From the NCBI RefSeq assembly GCF_014640435.1, contig NZ_BMGY01000043.1, positions 1 to 36,550 of the forward strand: a stretch of DNA of 36,550 nucleotides, given 5' to 3'. Within the stretch, counting starts at the first letter, position 1. The number at the start of each line of letters is the position of its first letter. Shown here in pieces: positions 16,847 through 25,707 of this stretch. The DNA is from Hymenobacter frigidus (GTDB lineage: Bacteria > Bacteroidota > Bacteroidia > Cytophagales > Hymenobacteraceae). The notes below the pieces were generated by a model. That model did no database searches. It had not been told where the DNA came from and worked only from the letters and a program-made list of their open reading frames with translations. Position numbers and translations under genes: made by a program.

Positions 16847-16874
16847 TTGCCTGGCAAAGGACTAAATACATTTG
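16847..16874 (+). promoter_or_regulatory. Promoter: TTG-17-TACATTTG
   Basis: TTG at 16847-16849 and TACATTTG at 16867-16874 (exact TAnnTTTG) are separated by 17 bases, close to Bacteroidetes spacing. Transcription would begin near 16880, just before the small gene that follows. Confidence 0.55.
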
Positions 16875-16897
16875 TGTATAGAATGTATCCGAACTTT

Positions 16898-17119
16898 ATG
16901 CTTCCTGCTACTATGAATATATCTACCGCGGCCAGCCCTGCATTGGCTGGCGCTGAAAAAGAAATTCAGTCACATAAGCTTCGAACTGACGCTTCATGGT
17001 ACATTTTTCTTGTGGCGCTGCTTTCTATTTTACTACTGGCCCAGCCCGACCAGCGCCAAAGCACTGGGCATAAACCAACAAACTTAGTCACTGAAAGGGT
17101 GGCACTACGAGCGAGATAA
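16898..17119 (+). CDS. Small hypothetical protein with one membrane helix
   Basis: This frame of about 73 residues (68 if ATG 16913 is used) has a polar start, one hydrophobic helix (WYIFLVALLSILLLA) and a basic tail. The promoter just upstream excludes the earlier in-frame codon at 16847. It lies in the insertion island after the IS element. No homologue is recognised, and it may be a relic or a real small membrane protein. Confidence 0.35.
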   Translation: MLPATMNISTAASPALAGAEKEIQSHKLRTDASWYIFLVALLSILLLAQPDQRQSTGHKPTNLVTERVALRAR

Positions 17120-17172
17120 GCTCATGATAGTTACAAGCCAGGACTTCATAAAATATAACTTTTTTAATAAGC

Positions 17173-17196
17173 TATTCGGCTCACACAAGCCGAATA
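17173..17196. other. 9-bp stem-loop
   Basis: TATTCGGCT (17173-17181) pairs perfectly with AGCCGAATA (17188-17196) across a CACACA loop. No T-run follows on either strand, so termination is possible but not clear. Confidence 0.4.
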
Positions 17197-17254
17197 AGCA
17201 CTGCGGTAGCCCCCACCGGCGACATTCTACTTTTTATTATCTGTCCTCAATTTC

Positions 17255-17566
17255 ATGATGAATGAATTCCGCATTATCCAGACGCAGGCTCTTACCAACG
17301 TGCTGCCTTACGAAATAGAAGAGTGCCAGCGGGTATGGTACTGGCCACGCCCGCTGTGGCAGCCGGTGCAGGAGCGAATCTTTAAACGCGGCAGCTATCG
17401 GATGTCGCCACGGCGGTTTCAAACGCCGAATGAGGCGCAGCTCTTCACCGAGCAGCTGCTGGTGCTCCGCGCCGTCAGGCAGGCCGAGCGAGACCAGCAG
17501 CAAGCAGAACAGCGCCAGCGCCGGGAACTACCTCGGGTAATTCAGGTGCTCAGCCTGCCCGCGTAG
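17255..17566 (+). CDS. Hypothetical protein
   Basis: This 103-residue basic protein begins MMNEFRII (ATG at 17255 and 17258). The first half has a Trp-rich segment (VWYWPRPLWQPVQERIFKRGSYRM). The second half is a charged Gln/Arg-rich helix (RAVRQAERDQQQAEQRQRRE), possibly a coiled coil. There is no signal peptide and no recognised family. It sits in the insertion island between the IS element and the acyltransferase. Function unknown. Confidence 0.45.
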   Translation: MMNEFRIIQTQALTNVLPYEIEECQRVWYWPRPLWQPVQERIFKRGSYRMSPRRFQTPNEAQLFTEQLLVLRAVRQAERDQQQAEQRQRRELPRVIQVLSLPA

Positions 17567-17722
17567 CCACCGCTAGCCACCACTTTTGAAGTTCCTCTCC
17601 GTTTGCGCGCACCGCGTGCTGCCAGGAGGGCTCGGTTAAACAGGAGGGGGCTATGACCACACTTTGCGCGCCCACAGTGCACGAAAACGGAGCTGGCCTT
17701 AGCTGATTATAAATTATAGCTC

Positions 17723-18979
17723 GTGAATTTGATTCAAAAAGACAAAGTCGCGCAGCTGCACATCTTTCGGGCAATTGCTGCTGTCGGCGTCGTACTCACC
17801 CATGCCAGGTTCGTCCTCTGGAGCGGCGGCGAAGCCTACGTTGCCAAGTTTCCAGTCCAAAAATGGGGTCTCTTCGAGTATCCGCTGTTTTTCTCGGACC
17901 TCATCACTTCGCTGGGGCCGCAGCGGGTCTACTTGTTTTTCATTCTTTCCGGATTCTTTGCCCAGTATTCCATCCGGAACAGGTTTTCACTCCCGAACTA
18001 CCTGCGCAAGCGTTTTCTGCGCCTGTACCCCGCATACATTGCCGCCACGATACTAGCTGGAATAGCACTATACGTTTCCTTTCTTTATATAAATAGCAAC
18101 ATTTACACCGAAGGCGTTCGAGAGTACAATTCCCGACTAGTTGCTGGCTACCAAGAACTTAGCCCCGGCTCCTTCCTGCACTCTTTGTCTTTTACCAAGT
18201 CCGGCGAATACTTTGGATTCGGTGTGCAGTACTGGTCCTTGAAGCAGGAATTTTTTTTCTGTCTTTTATTTCCATTATACAATTTGTTGCCCTTTCGCAA
18301 TCAGCTTGGATTGTTGGGCATTTGCGTGGCGCTGGTCCTTGCCACCGGCGATGCCATCTTTTTTCATCAGTCGTTTTTTCTGGTTGGCATGACGCTCTAC
18401 AAGGGGTTTGAGCGGGGCCTGCGCATACCGACCACGCTGCCTACCTGGCTGTACGGCACCGCCATTATGGGCTTGTACATGGGCATTTACTTGCTGAGCA
18501 AACTGGGCCACAACTATCCCGCCAGTTTGTTGACAGTGGCGTTAGCCTTCCTGGTGCTTGAGTTTTTGCTGACCCGAACCGTTCGGGTGCCCCGGGCCGT
18601 GGCATGGTTCAGCGAGGTGAGCTACTCCGTGTACCTCAACCATATGTGGGGACTGCTCCTGTTCTACGCCGTGTTGTCCCGAATTTCGGGCGACCTCGTT
18701 TTTTACAGTCGCTGGCCGTATTACACGGGCGCTATTGTGGCAATAATCTGCTCATTGCCATCCTATTATCTTATCGAGAAGCCCATTGTAGCCTACATGC
18801 ACCGCCTTGGTCGCCGCGAAACCAGCCGCGCATCCGCGGTGCCACTAATCGTCCCGATGGCCATGCCCCGGCTGTGGTCCCCAGCAGTGCAGCTCCCCCT
18901 GCAAAGAGCGCAGCAATTGCTCATGGCAAATCAGTTGGCCCCCGCCAAGCACCTGCCCCAAAGGCTGGCGGGCAGATAG
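17723..18979 (+). CDS. Acyltransferase 3 family membrane protein
   Basis: This 418-residue polytopic protein belongs to the acyltransferase 3 family, which O-acylates surface polysaccharides and other extracytoplasmic sugars. Typical motifs are an N-terminal helix with HIFRAIAAVGVVLTHAR (the His and Arg of the active region), FFILSGFFAQYSI, YLRKRFLRLYPAY, YWSLKQEFFF and SYSVYLNHMWG. About ten helices are visible, closing with YYLIEKPI. The start is GTG 17723, since an in-frame TAG lies just upstream and no ATG is near. The last 60 residues after the final helix are Pro/Gln-rich and may have been altered by nearby IS decay. Base composition is AT-richer than neighbours, consistent with transfer on the island. 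Confidence 0.82.
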   Translation: MNLIQKDKVAQLHIFRAIAAVGVVLTHARFVLWSGGEAYVAKFPVQKWGLFEYPLFFSDLITSLGPQRVYLFFILSGFFAQYSIRNRFSLPNYLRKRFLRLYPAYIAATILAGIALYVSFLYINSNIYTEGVREYNSRLVAGYQELSPGSFLHSLSFTKSGEYFGFGVQYWSLKQEFFFCLLFPLYNLLPFRNQLGLLGICVALVLATGDAIFFHQSFFLVGMTLYKGFERGLRIPTTLPTWLYGTAIMGLYMGIYLLSKLGHNYPASLLTVALAFLVLEFLLTRTVRVPRAVAWFSEVSYSVYLNHMWGLLLFYAVLSRISGDLVFYSRWPYYTGAIVAIICSLPSYYLIEKPIVAYMHRLGRRETSRASAVPLIVPMAMPRLWSPAVQLPLQRAQQLLMANQLAPAKHLPQRLAGR

Positions 18980-19065
18980 GAAAAAGGGGCGGCAGTGAAC
19001 GTGGCCGGAACAAGCCAAGCGCATCAGCGCCACGCCAACCAACACGCCCCCACCACCGCTCGCAG

Positions 19066-19548
19066 GCCGTCGTGGACCGCAAGGCCGACTACTTGGGTAA
19101 AAAAAGACTGACCCGTAAAAACACGCTCATTGCCGACCCCAGCCGCTACATCCACTACCTGGGTCCGACCACAAGCGGGTTCACCCATGATTTTCAACTG
19201 CTTAGAAACGGATTTGTTGCAAATCCGGGCTTGTTCGCGCTGCTAGCCGATTTGGGCTACCTAGGCTTGGTAAAGCACGACGACGTACCGGCCGGCAGCC
19301 GACCCCACCGCAAGCCCCGGCGCAGCAAAAAGTAACCCGTTGCGGCCCTGACCGATGTTCAACGCACCGACAATTGTGCCCACGCCCGCCGCCGCGTCAA
19401 GGTCGAACACGCCATCAGCGGAGCCAAACGGCTCGGATGCGTTGCGCAGGCCTTCCGTAATAAATCCAATGCGTTCAATGACCGGGTAATGGCAATCGCC
19501 TGCGTTATCTGGAATTGGCATTTGACGCAAATTTTAAACCCCGTTTAG
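19066..19548 (+). pseudogene. Transposase remnant (related to the IS at 15736)
   Basis: Only the catalytic half survives. AVVDRKADYLGKKRLTRKN aligns with AAVDRPADYSGKKRPTRKN of the first copy. It has lost a few residues before LADLGYLGL and is stopped by TAA at 19333-19335; reading on gives VKVEHAISGAKRLGC and the end at 19548. The first catalytic Asp region is gone. It is similar to but clearly diverged from the upstream copy. Confidence 0.8.
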
Positions 19549-19558
19549 GCACAAGTCT
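19066..19558 (+). mobile_element. Right-hand remnant of an IS5-like element
   Basis: It includes the broken transposase and a right terminus (TTTAGGCACAAGTCT ending 19558) related to the right ends of the MITE and of the IS at 15736-16715. ATT follows at 19559-19561. No left terminus is found; the homology starts abruptly near 19066. Confidence 0.7.
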
Positions 19559-19581
19559 ATTAAGAAAACCTCTCATCGCCG

Positions 19582-20628
19582 CTACTCCATCACCTCGTAG
19601 ATTTTCACGGGCTCGGCCTTGTTCTTCAGCACGACCTCGCTCACGTACTGGCCCTTGAAGGACTCTTTGACCTTGAGGTACACCGCCTCGCTGATGATAA
19701 TCTGGCCGGGCTTGGCAGAGGACTGCAGGCGCTGGCACAGGTTCACCACGTCGCCGATAATGGTGTAATCCAGACGTTTGAGCGACACCGAGCCAATGTT
19801 GCCCGATACAACTTCGCCGGTATTTACGCCAATGCTGACCTCGGGGCGGTACTCGAAGCCGGGCGGCAGCGGCGCGGTGCTGTGCTGCAGTGCCGCCCGC
19901 GCCGATAGCGCCGCATCAATGGCCCGGTCGAGGTGGTGCTCGCCCCGGAACACGGCCATCACGGCATCGCCCATAAACTTGTCCACGTAGCCGCCCTGCG
20001 CAATTACCTCCTTCACCATCAGGTCGAAATAGGTATTGAGCAGGCTTACCAAATCGGTCGGGTTCATCTTTTCGGCCATCGAAGTGAAGCCGCAGATATC
20101 GATAAAAGCCACCGTCACGTCCACCGTTTCGCTGGCCAGCAGGCGGTTTTTGAAGTCGGGACGGGTCATGAAGTTGAGCACCGTTTCATCGACGTACATT
20201 TTCAGGATGTTGTTTTCCTGAATGGCCCGGAGCGTGTCGCGCAGCTGGCGCACCTGGTCGGCCGTTTTCTCAATAGTCAGTTCCAGGTCGGTGAAATCGA
20301 TGGGCTTCACCACGAAGTCGAACGCGCCACGGTTCATGGCCGTGCGCAGGTTGGCCAGGTCGCCGTAGGCCGTCACAATCACCGTTTTCATGGCCGGGTG
20401 CTGGGCGTGCGTGAGCGAGAGCAGCGTGAGCCCGTCCATCACCGGCATATTTATATCGCTGAGGATAATGTCAATATCTGGATGCTCGGCGATGCGCTCG
20501 ATGGCCTCCTGCCCGTTGGTAGCGAACACAAACTCGTAGATATTTTCGCGGATTTTACGCCGAAACTTCTGGCGGATAAGCAGTTCAAGGTCGGCTTCGT
20601 CGTCGACCACCAGTATTTTTGTTTTCAT
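19582..20628 (-). CDS. Response regulator with class III adenylate cyclase output
   Basis: This 348-residue cytosolic signalling protein has a receiver domain at 1-120 with acidic pocket Asp9/Asp10, phosphoacceptor Asp58, Thr86 and Lys108. A short helical linker (120-165) leads to a class III nucleotidyl cyclase domain. Metal ligands are Asp177 (FIDICGFTSM) and Asp221 (GDAVMAVF). Adenine-selecting residues Lys217 and Asp287 are present, as are transition-state residues Asn296 and Arg300. All active-site positions are intact, so it should make cAMP under phosphorylation control. It is the only output domain in the kinase cluster upstream. Its end lies 24 bases from the IS remnant. Confidence 0.92.
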   Translation of the reverse strand: MKTKILVVDDEADLELLIRQKFRRKIRENIYEFVFATNGQEAIERIAEHPDIDIILSDINMPVMDGLTLLSLTHAQHPAMKTVIVTAYGDLANLRTAMNRGAFDFVVKPIDFTDLELTIEKTADQVRQLRDTLRAIQENNILKMYVDETVLNFMTRPDFKNRLLASETVDVTVAFIDICGFTSMAEKMNPTDLVSLLNTYFDLMVKEVIAQGGYVDKFMGDAVMAVFRGEHHLDRAIDAALSARAALQHSTAPLPPGFEYRPEVSIGVNTGEVVSGNIGSVSLKRLDYTIIGDVVNLCQRLQSSAKPGQIIISEAVYLKVKESFKGQYVSEVVLKNKAEPVKIYEVME

Positions 20629-20740
20629 AGCAGAAAGTGTTGGGTAAGCTGTCCCGTTCGCGTGTTTTCACTCCCAGCGGACGGAGTGTGGCGGCGCAAA
20701 CGCTGACCACTTACTACTGGATTACTCCGCACTTATTACG

Positions 20741-21118
20741 TCAGGAATTCAGTTGCGATAACTTACTCTTGAGTACGGAAAAATCCAGGGGCTTAACCAG
20801 AAAATCATTGGCTCCCAGCGCCATGGCCTGCCGGTAGCTTTCGTCGTCGCCGTAGGCCGTAATCATCATCATGGTGGTGGGCGGCATCTCGAACTCCTCT
20901 TTTACGTAGCCCAGCAATTCCAGCCCACTCATGCCGGGCATATTAATGTCGGAGAGGATGATGAGTACCTCGGAATGATGCGCCCGCAAAAAACCCAGGG
21001 CTTCCTCGCCCGAAAACGCGAAGTTGAACTGCAACTCGCCGTTGCGGATTTCGCGACGGAAACGCTGCTGGAACAAGTCGCGCACGTCCGTTTCGTCGTC
21101 AACAACCAGAATTTGCAT
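20741..21118 (-). CDS. Stand-alone response regulator (receiver only)
   Basis: This 125-residue CheY-like protein is a single receiver domain with acidic residues Asp7 and Asp8, phosphoacceptor Asp57 in LSDINMPGMSG, a Thr in ITAYGD and Lys in FLVKPLD. No output domain is present, so it acts by binding a partner or as a phosphate shuttle. Its sequence resembles the receiver of the cyclase gene downstream (QRFRREIRNGE against QKFRRKIRENI), suggesting duplication. ATG 21118 is chosen over an upstream in-frame codon at 21163 because an exact -7 box lies between them. Confidence 0.9.
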   Translation of the reverse strand: MQILVVDDETDVRDLFQQRFRREIRNGELQFNFAFSGEEALGFLRAHHSEVLIILSDINMPGMSGLELLGYVKEEFEMPPTTMMMITAYGDDESYRQAMALGANDFLVKPLDFSVLKSKLSQLNS

Positions 21119-21147
21119 GGGAAATATTTTCAGTAACCGGAGAGTAC

Positions 21148-21155
21148 CAAAGTTA
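21148..21155 (-). promoter_or_regulatory. Promoter -7 box TAACTTTG
   Basis: On the minus strand, 21155-21148 reads TAACTTTG, an exact TAnnTTTG match, 29 bases before the receiver start. No clear -33 TTG is seen. Confidence 0.5.
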
Positions 21156-21169
21156 GGTGCCAACGCGCT

Positions 21170-21744
21170 TTAGGCAGGCAGCGTGACCACAAATTCGGTG
21201 CCCTCGCCTTCCTCGCTTTCCGCGACCAGCGTGCCGCCGTGGCCGGTGGTCACAATGTCGAAGCTGAGCGACAAGCCCAGGCCCGTGCCCTCGCCCAAAG
21301 CTTTGGTGGTGAAGAAGGGCTGGAAGATTTTTTGCCGCACGGCCTCGGGCATGCCGGTGCCGTTGTCGCGAATGCGAATTTCAACTCCGGCCGGCACGGC
21401 GCGGGTGGCTACCTGCACCTCGGGCTGGTAAGCGGCGGGGCGGGTCGGCGCTCCTGCACGGCATGAAACGCGTTGGTAAACAGGTTTATCAGCACGCGGC
21501 CCAGGTCTTGCGGCACGGCGGCCACGGCGGGTAGGCCAGCGGCGAGCAAGGTCACCAGATGGGCCTCAAAGTTTTTATCCTTGGCCAGCAGCTGCATCAG
21601 GCTATTCACAGCCGTGCTTTGGGCTGACTGCGGCAATACTTGGGCCGCTACTGGCCCGGCCAGCAGCCCGGCAGTAGCACTAGCAGCCCCAACCGATGTA
21701 GTACCCGACGTGCGAACAACGAACTGGTAGAACTTATTGGCACA
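21170..21744 (-). pseudogene. Decayed histidine kinase fragment (ATPase domain only)
   Basis: The piece contains KDKNFEAHLVTLL, the N-box (DLGRVLINLFTNAFHAV), then after a one-base frameshift near 21440-21460 the G1 box (DNGTGMP), PFFTTK and G2 (GTGLGLS). Upstream, the frame runs to TAG at 21745 through low-complexity Ala/Ser/Gly sequence with no sensor, no His phosphorylation site and no ATG start. It is closely similar to the catalytic halves of the three intact kinases and was probably once a fourth copy. A sequencing error could account for the frameshift but not for the missing half. Confidence 0.75.
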
Positions 21745-21940
21745 CTAATTTCCAAATACATGCATGAACATTCACAACCTTTTCGCAGCAGCCTGTTGCA
21801 CCGCAGCCAGGTAGCGGCGGTGGCGGTGGCGGTTTGCGCGGGCAAAATTTTGCGGAACCACAATAAAAACACTATACCTGAATAGACTGCCCTGTATGCG
21901 TAAAAGCAGACCGCGCCGCTTGCCCATTCCGGCCCCGCGG

Positions 21941-23335
21941 CTACCCGGCCTGATGGATAGGCAAGCTAATCAGAAACTCGGTGTATTTACCTTCCTGTGA
22001 GTTGACTGTGATACTACCGCTGTGGCCTTTGGTCACAATATCGTAGCTCAGCGACAGCCCCAGGCCGGTACCTTCGCCGCTGGGCTTGGTGGTGAAAAAC
22101 GGCTGGAATATTTTCTGCCGCACCGCCTCCGGGATGCCCATGCCGTTGTCGCGCACCCGGATTTCCACCTCGTCGCCTTGCCGGGCGGTGCTCACGCTCA
22201 CGGTGGGCGCGTAGCCGGCCTCGCCACGCAGCTGGCGCTGGCGCACGGCATAAAAGCCGTTGCTGAACAGGTTGAGTAACACCCGGCCCAAGTCGGGGCC
22301 AATGGCTTCGACCTGCGGTAGGTTGGCCGCAAAATCGGTCACCAGCGTGGCGTTGAATGATTTATCCTTGGCCCGCAGGCCCTGGTAGGCCAGGCGGAGG
22401 TACTCGTCGGCGAGGTGGTTGAGGTCGATGGGCTGGCGTTCGCCGGTGCTGGCGCGGCTGTGCTCCAGCATGCCCTTCACGATGCTGGCCGCCCGCTGGC
22501 CGTGGTGATGAATCTTTTGCAGGTTCTGGGAAATGTCGCTCAGCAGCTCAGCTTCCAGGGCGAGGTCACGCTCGGGGCGGGCCTGCTCCTCGCGCAGCTC
22601 ACTCAGCATTTCCACGCTCACATCGGCAAAATTGTTGACGAAATTGAGCGGGTTTTGAATTTCGTGGGCAATGCCCGCCGTGAGCTCGCCGAGGCTGGCC
22701 ATTTTTTCGCTCTGCACCAGCTGGGCCTGCGTGGTGCGCAGCTCGGTGAGGGCCCCGCGCAGCTCCTCGGCCTGGGTGGTGAGGGCGGCGGTGCGCTCGA
22801 CTACCAGCCGTTCCAGCTCTACGTTCTGAATCTCGATGAGGCGCTTGGCCTTTTCTTCTTCCTCGCGCACCAGCCGCTCTTTTTCCAGCGTCTTTTTCTG
22901 GCTTCGGGCAATAAAAACAAAGGTTATCAGCCAGATAAGCACGAAGTACCGAGTGGTGTCCATGAAGGCGTCATAGGCTTTGGGCAGCTTGCCGTCGGGC
23001 TCTTCAAGTAGCAGCTCAAGCGCCTTGTAAAGCACGAAGGGAGCCATGGCAAACAGCAGCGTACGGGCGGGCCGATGGTAGCGCACGGCCAGCAGCACGG
23101 CCAGCAGCAGCACTAATACCAGCAGGAAGTAGCCTTCGCCAATCAGCGGCGAACGAAGCTTGAAGATGGCTATTGCCAGAAACAATACCGCGGCCGGCAC
23201 CCAGAGGTAACTCAGCAGCCGGTTCCAGCGGGGCAGGCGCCGGGGCAGGTCCAGAAACTTACTCAGCCCCCGCCCAATGCCCGCGGCAATCAGAGCCGAA
23301 AAGAGCAATTCGCCGTAAACAGCCGACTGATTCAT
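21941..23335 (-). CDS. Sensor histidine kinase, membrane-bound
   Basis: This 464-residue kinase has about five hydrophobic segments in residues 1-145 (no large periplasmic domain), then a long charged coiled coil at 146-210. The HisKA domain has phospho-acceptor His224 in GIAHEIQNPLNF. The ATPase domain has the N-box (LLNLFSNGFYAV, near 345), G1 DNGMGIP, FFTTK and G2 GTGLGLS (near 417). All catalytic motifs are intact. It is separated from the next kinase by about 150 bases and may have its own promoter; CAAATTTG at 23404-23411 is a near match on the minus strand. Likely partners are the receivers encoded downstream. Confidence 0.9.
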   Translation of the reverse strand: MNQSAVYGELLFSALIAAGIGRGLSKFLDLPRRLPRWNRLLSYLWVPAAVLFLAIAIFKLRSPLIGEGYFLLVLVLLLAVLLAVRYHRPARTLLFAMAPFVLYKALELLLEEPDGKLPKAYDAFMDTTRYFVLIWLITFVFIARSQKKTLEKERLVREEEEKAKRLIEIQNVELERLVVERTAALTTQAEELRGALTELRTTQAQLVQSEKMASLGELTAGIAHEIQNPLNFVNNFADVSVEMLSELREEQARPERDLALEAELLSDISQNLQKIHHHGQRAASIVKGMLEHSRASTGERQPIDLNHLADEYLRLAYQGLRAKDKSFNATLVTDFAANLPQVEAIGPDLGRVLLNLFSNGFYAVRQRQLRGEAGYAPTVSVSTARQGDEVEIRVRDNGMGIPEAVRQKIFQPFFTTKPSGEGTGLGLSLSYDIVTKGHSGSITVNSQEGKYTEFLISLPIHQAG

Positions 23336-23488
23336 AGCAGAATAGAAAGTCTAGGTAGATTATTTCAGCGCAGAAAATAGCACAGAAACTGAGGCATATG
23401 CCGCAAATTTGACTATTTCCACCGGGACCTTTCTCCGAATGCGATTCTGGCCCCGGCCATCCGCTCGAAATGTAGCATTAATGCCTGA

Positions 23489-25705
23489 TTACACGGGCAG
23501 TGTGACAAGAAATTCGGTGCCTTCGCCCTCGCGGCTTTGCACCGTGAGGGTGCCGCCGTGGCCTTTGGTCACGATGTCGTGGCTCATCGATAAGCCCAGG
23601 CCCGTGCCCTCGCCCGCGGGCTTGGTAGTAAAGAAAGGTTCGAATACTTTTTCCCGCACGTGGGCCGGCATGCCCACCCCGTTGTCATGCACCCGGATTT
23701 CCACGGTCGGCCCCGGGGTACGGCCGGTGCTTACGGTCACGGTGGGTTCGTAGGCCAAGTGGGCCGCGCGCGCTACTTGCTGCCGCTCGCGCACAGCGTA
23801 CAAGGCATTGGTGCACAGGTTGAGCAGCACCCGGCCCAGGTCCTGCGACAGCACCGGCACCGGGCCCAGGCCCGGGTCAAACTCGCGGGCCAGCGTGGCC
23901 CGGAAGGATTTGTCGGTGGTGAGCAGCCCTTCGTAGGCCAGCGTGAGCGCCTCATCGGCCAGGGCGTTGAGGTCGGTGGGCTGGCGCGGGCCGGTGCCGG
24001 CCCGCGAATGGGCCAGCATGTCTTTAATGATGGACGAGGCCCGCTGGCCGTGCTGGCTGATTTGCTGCAAGTTCTGCTTCAGGCCCACCAAAATATCCGT
24101 TTCCAGGCCCGCGCTCTGGATTGAGTCGCGCCGCTCGCCATCCATGTCGTCGACCAGGCCGGTGCTGACCTCGGCGAAGTTTTTCATGAAGTTGAGCGGG
24201 TTCTGCAGCTCGTGGGCGATGCCGGCCGTGAGCTCGCCCAGAAAGGCCATTTTCTCGGCCTGCACCAGCTGGTGCTGGGTAGTTTTGAGCTCGCCGAGGG
24301 CTTGTTCGGCGCGGTCGCGCTGGCCGGCTACTTCGGCGGTGCGGGCGGCTACTTCGCGCTCCAGCACTTCGTTTTGAGCGGCCAGCAGGGCCTGCTTTTC
24401 CTGTTGCTGGACCAGCGTTTGGGCCGACAAATCCTGCACCTGTCTCAGCTTCACGAGCAGCAATTCGCTGTTCAGGGCAAACTCGCGGGCCAGGAATAGC
24501 GAAATGCTCAGGGCTGGGGCCAGCGCCATCAGGGCCACGAGCGACGACGACACGCGGAAGGAAATCTGGGACTGCGTGATAATCAGCATCGCATAGACGA
24601 AGGCAAACACCAGCGCCCCCACAAAACCGGCCGCGATGATGCCCGCCCCGCGCTTGCGCTGCCGCAGCGCCCGCATGGTGAGGCGCAGCTGCTCGGCGCT
24701 GGCCAAGGCCACAAAGCCAAAGAACGCGAACGAATAGCTCGTCAGCACCGAATATGAGGTGAGTTGGGTGAACTCACTCAGGGCCAAGCAGACTACCAGC
24801 GCCGCCCACAGGCCCGTGTAGGTGTGGCCCGGCTTGTACTCAAACAGGGCGTAAAGGGCCCGCACTGCCCACACGTAGCTCATCAGCAAAAAGACATCGG
24901 CCACCATGCCCAGCGCCAGCGTGCCGGCCATGCCCTGCACCTGCCAACCGCCATACAGCGCCAGAAAACCCAAGGCCCCAGCCCCGGCATACAGCGAAAA
25001 GTAGAAGTTGGCGCGCTGCGCCGGGTTGTAGCGCAGAAATGACAGATGCAGTAGGCTAAGCAGTAAAAACACCGCGAACGTGGCAAAATTAGCCACCGGC
25101 CCCACCGCCCGCTCCACGTTGCGCTTCAGCAGGCCGGGCAGGCCCGTGATGCGCACGCGCATGAAATTGATGTTGTCCTTGAACCACGCCAGCGGCGGCC
25201 AGGGCGCAAACCGAATGGCTAGCACCTGCTCAGTGGGGCCACTAAAATGTACTTCCAATGGGTCGGCGGTGAAGCCCGCGGGGCGCACCTGGCCGGGCAC
25301 GGCGCTCACCCGGCCGTAGCGGTGCAACAGGCGGCCGTTGAGGTATACTTCGGAAGCGCAGGTTTGCTGAAACAGCAGCACCAGCGCCCGGGTACGCAGG
25401 CTGTCGGGCACTTGCAGGCGCAGGCGCAGCCAGCCAATGCGGGCGGCCTGCACCTGGGGCAGCAATTGGGGGTGCTGGTTGGGATTGATGGGAGCCCAGG
25501 CGCGGTCATCGAAATCGGGATGGGCCCAGGCCGGGTCATCGCCGGCTTTGAACTTCCAGCCGTGGTCGAGCACGGTGCCCGTGGCCGGCACGGTGCGCAG
25601 CACGGCGTGGGCGGTATCGGGCGCGGCCTGCGCGGCGGCCCGGCCCGGGGCCAGGCCCACCAGCAGCGCCAGCACCACCAGTGTTCGAACAAGTGAATGA
25701 ACCAC
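23489..25705 (-). CDS. Sensor histidine kinase with 7TM (7TMR-DISM-like) sensor
   Basis: This 738-residue kinase begins at GTG 25705, only two bases after the stop of the preceding gene, indicating translational coupling. A signal-type segment (1-25) is followed by an extracytoplasmic beta-sandwich resembling GH2-type sugar-binding modules (DHGWKFKAGDDPAW, SEVYLNGRLLHRYG). Seven hydrophobic helices then span about 200-420. A coiled coil leads to HisKA with His498 (GIAHELQNPLNF) and an intact ATPase domain (DNGVGMP, FFTTK, GTGLGLS). This sensor layout is known for ligand or sugar sensing in the periplasm. The catalytic half is nearly the same as in the upstream partner kinase. Confidence 0.9.
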   Translation of the reverse strand: MVHSLVRTLVVLALLVGLAPGRAAAQAAPDTAHAVLRTVPATGTVLDHGWKFKAGDDPAWAHPDFDDRAWAPINPNQHPQLLPQVQAARIGWLRLRLQVPDSLRTRALVLLFQQTCASEVYLNGRLLHRYGRVSAVPGQVRPAGFTADPLEVHFSGPTEQVLAIRFAPWPPLAWFKDNINFMRVRITGLPGLLKRNVERAVGPVANFATFAVFLLLSLLHLSFLRYNPAQRANFYFSLYAGAGALGFLALYGGWQVQGMAGTLALGMVADVFLLMSYVWAVRALYALFEYKPGHTYTGLWAALVVCLALSEFTQLTSYSVLTSYSFAFFGFVALASAEQLRLTMRALRQRKRGAGIIAAGFVGALVFAFVYAMLIITQSQISFRVSSSLVALMALAPALSISLFLAREFALNSELLLVKLRQVQDLSAQTLVQQQEKQALLAAQNEVLEREVAARTAEVAGQRDRAEQALGELKTTQHQLVQAEKMAFLGELTAGIAHELQNPLNFMKNFAEVSTGLVDDMDGERRDSIQSAGLETDILVGLKQNLQQISQHGQRASSIIKDMLAHSRAGTGPRQPTDLNALADEALTLAYEGLLTTDKSFRATLAREFDPGLGPVPVLSQDLGRVLLNLCTNALYAVRERQQVARAAHLAYEPTVTVSTGRTPGPTVEIRVHDNGVGMPAHVREKVFEPFFTTKPAGEGTGLGLSMSHDIVTKGHGGTLTVQSREGEGTEFLVTLPV

Positions 25706-25707
25706 AG

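Noticed and set aside
17173..17196. Stem-loop as a definite terminator
   Set aside because: No T-run follows the stem on either strand, so it is kept only as a stem-loop.
18604..19335. A 243-codon frame overlapping the acyltransferase end and the IS remnant as one gene
   Set aside because: Its first part is an out-of-frame reading of the acyltransferase. Only the part from about 19066 has transposase similarity, and it ends at an internal stop.
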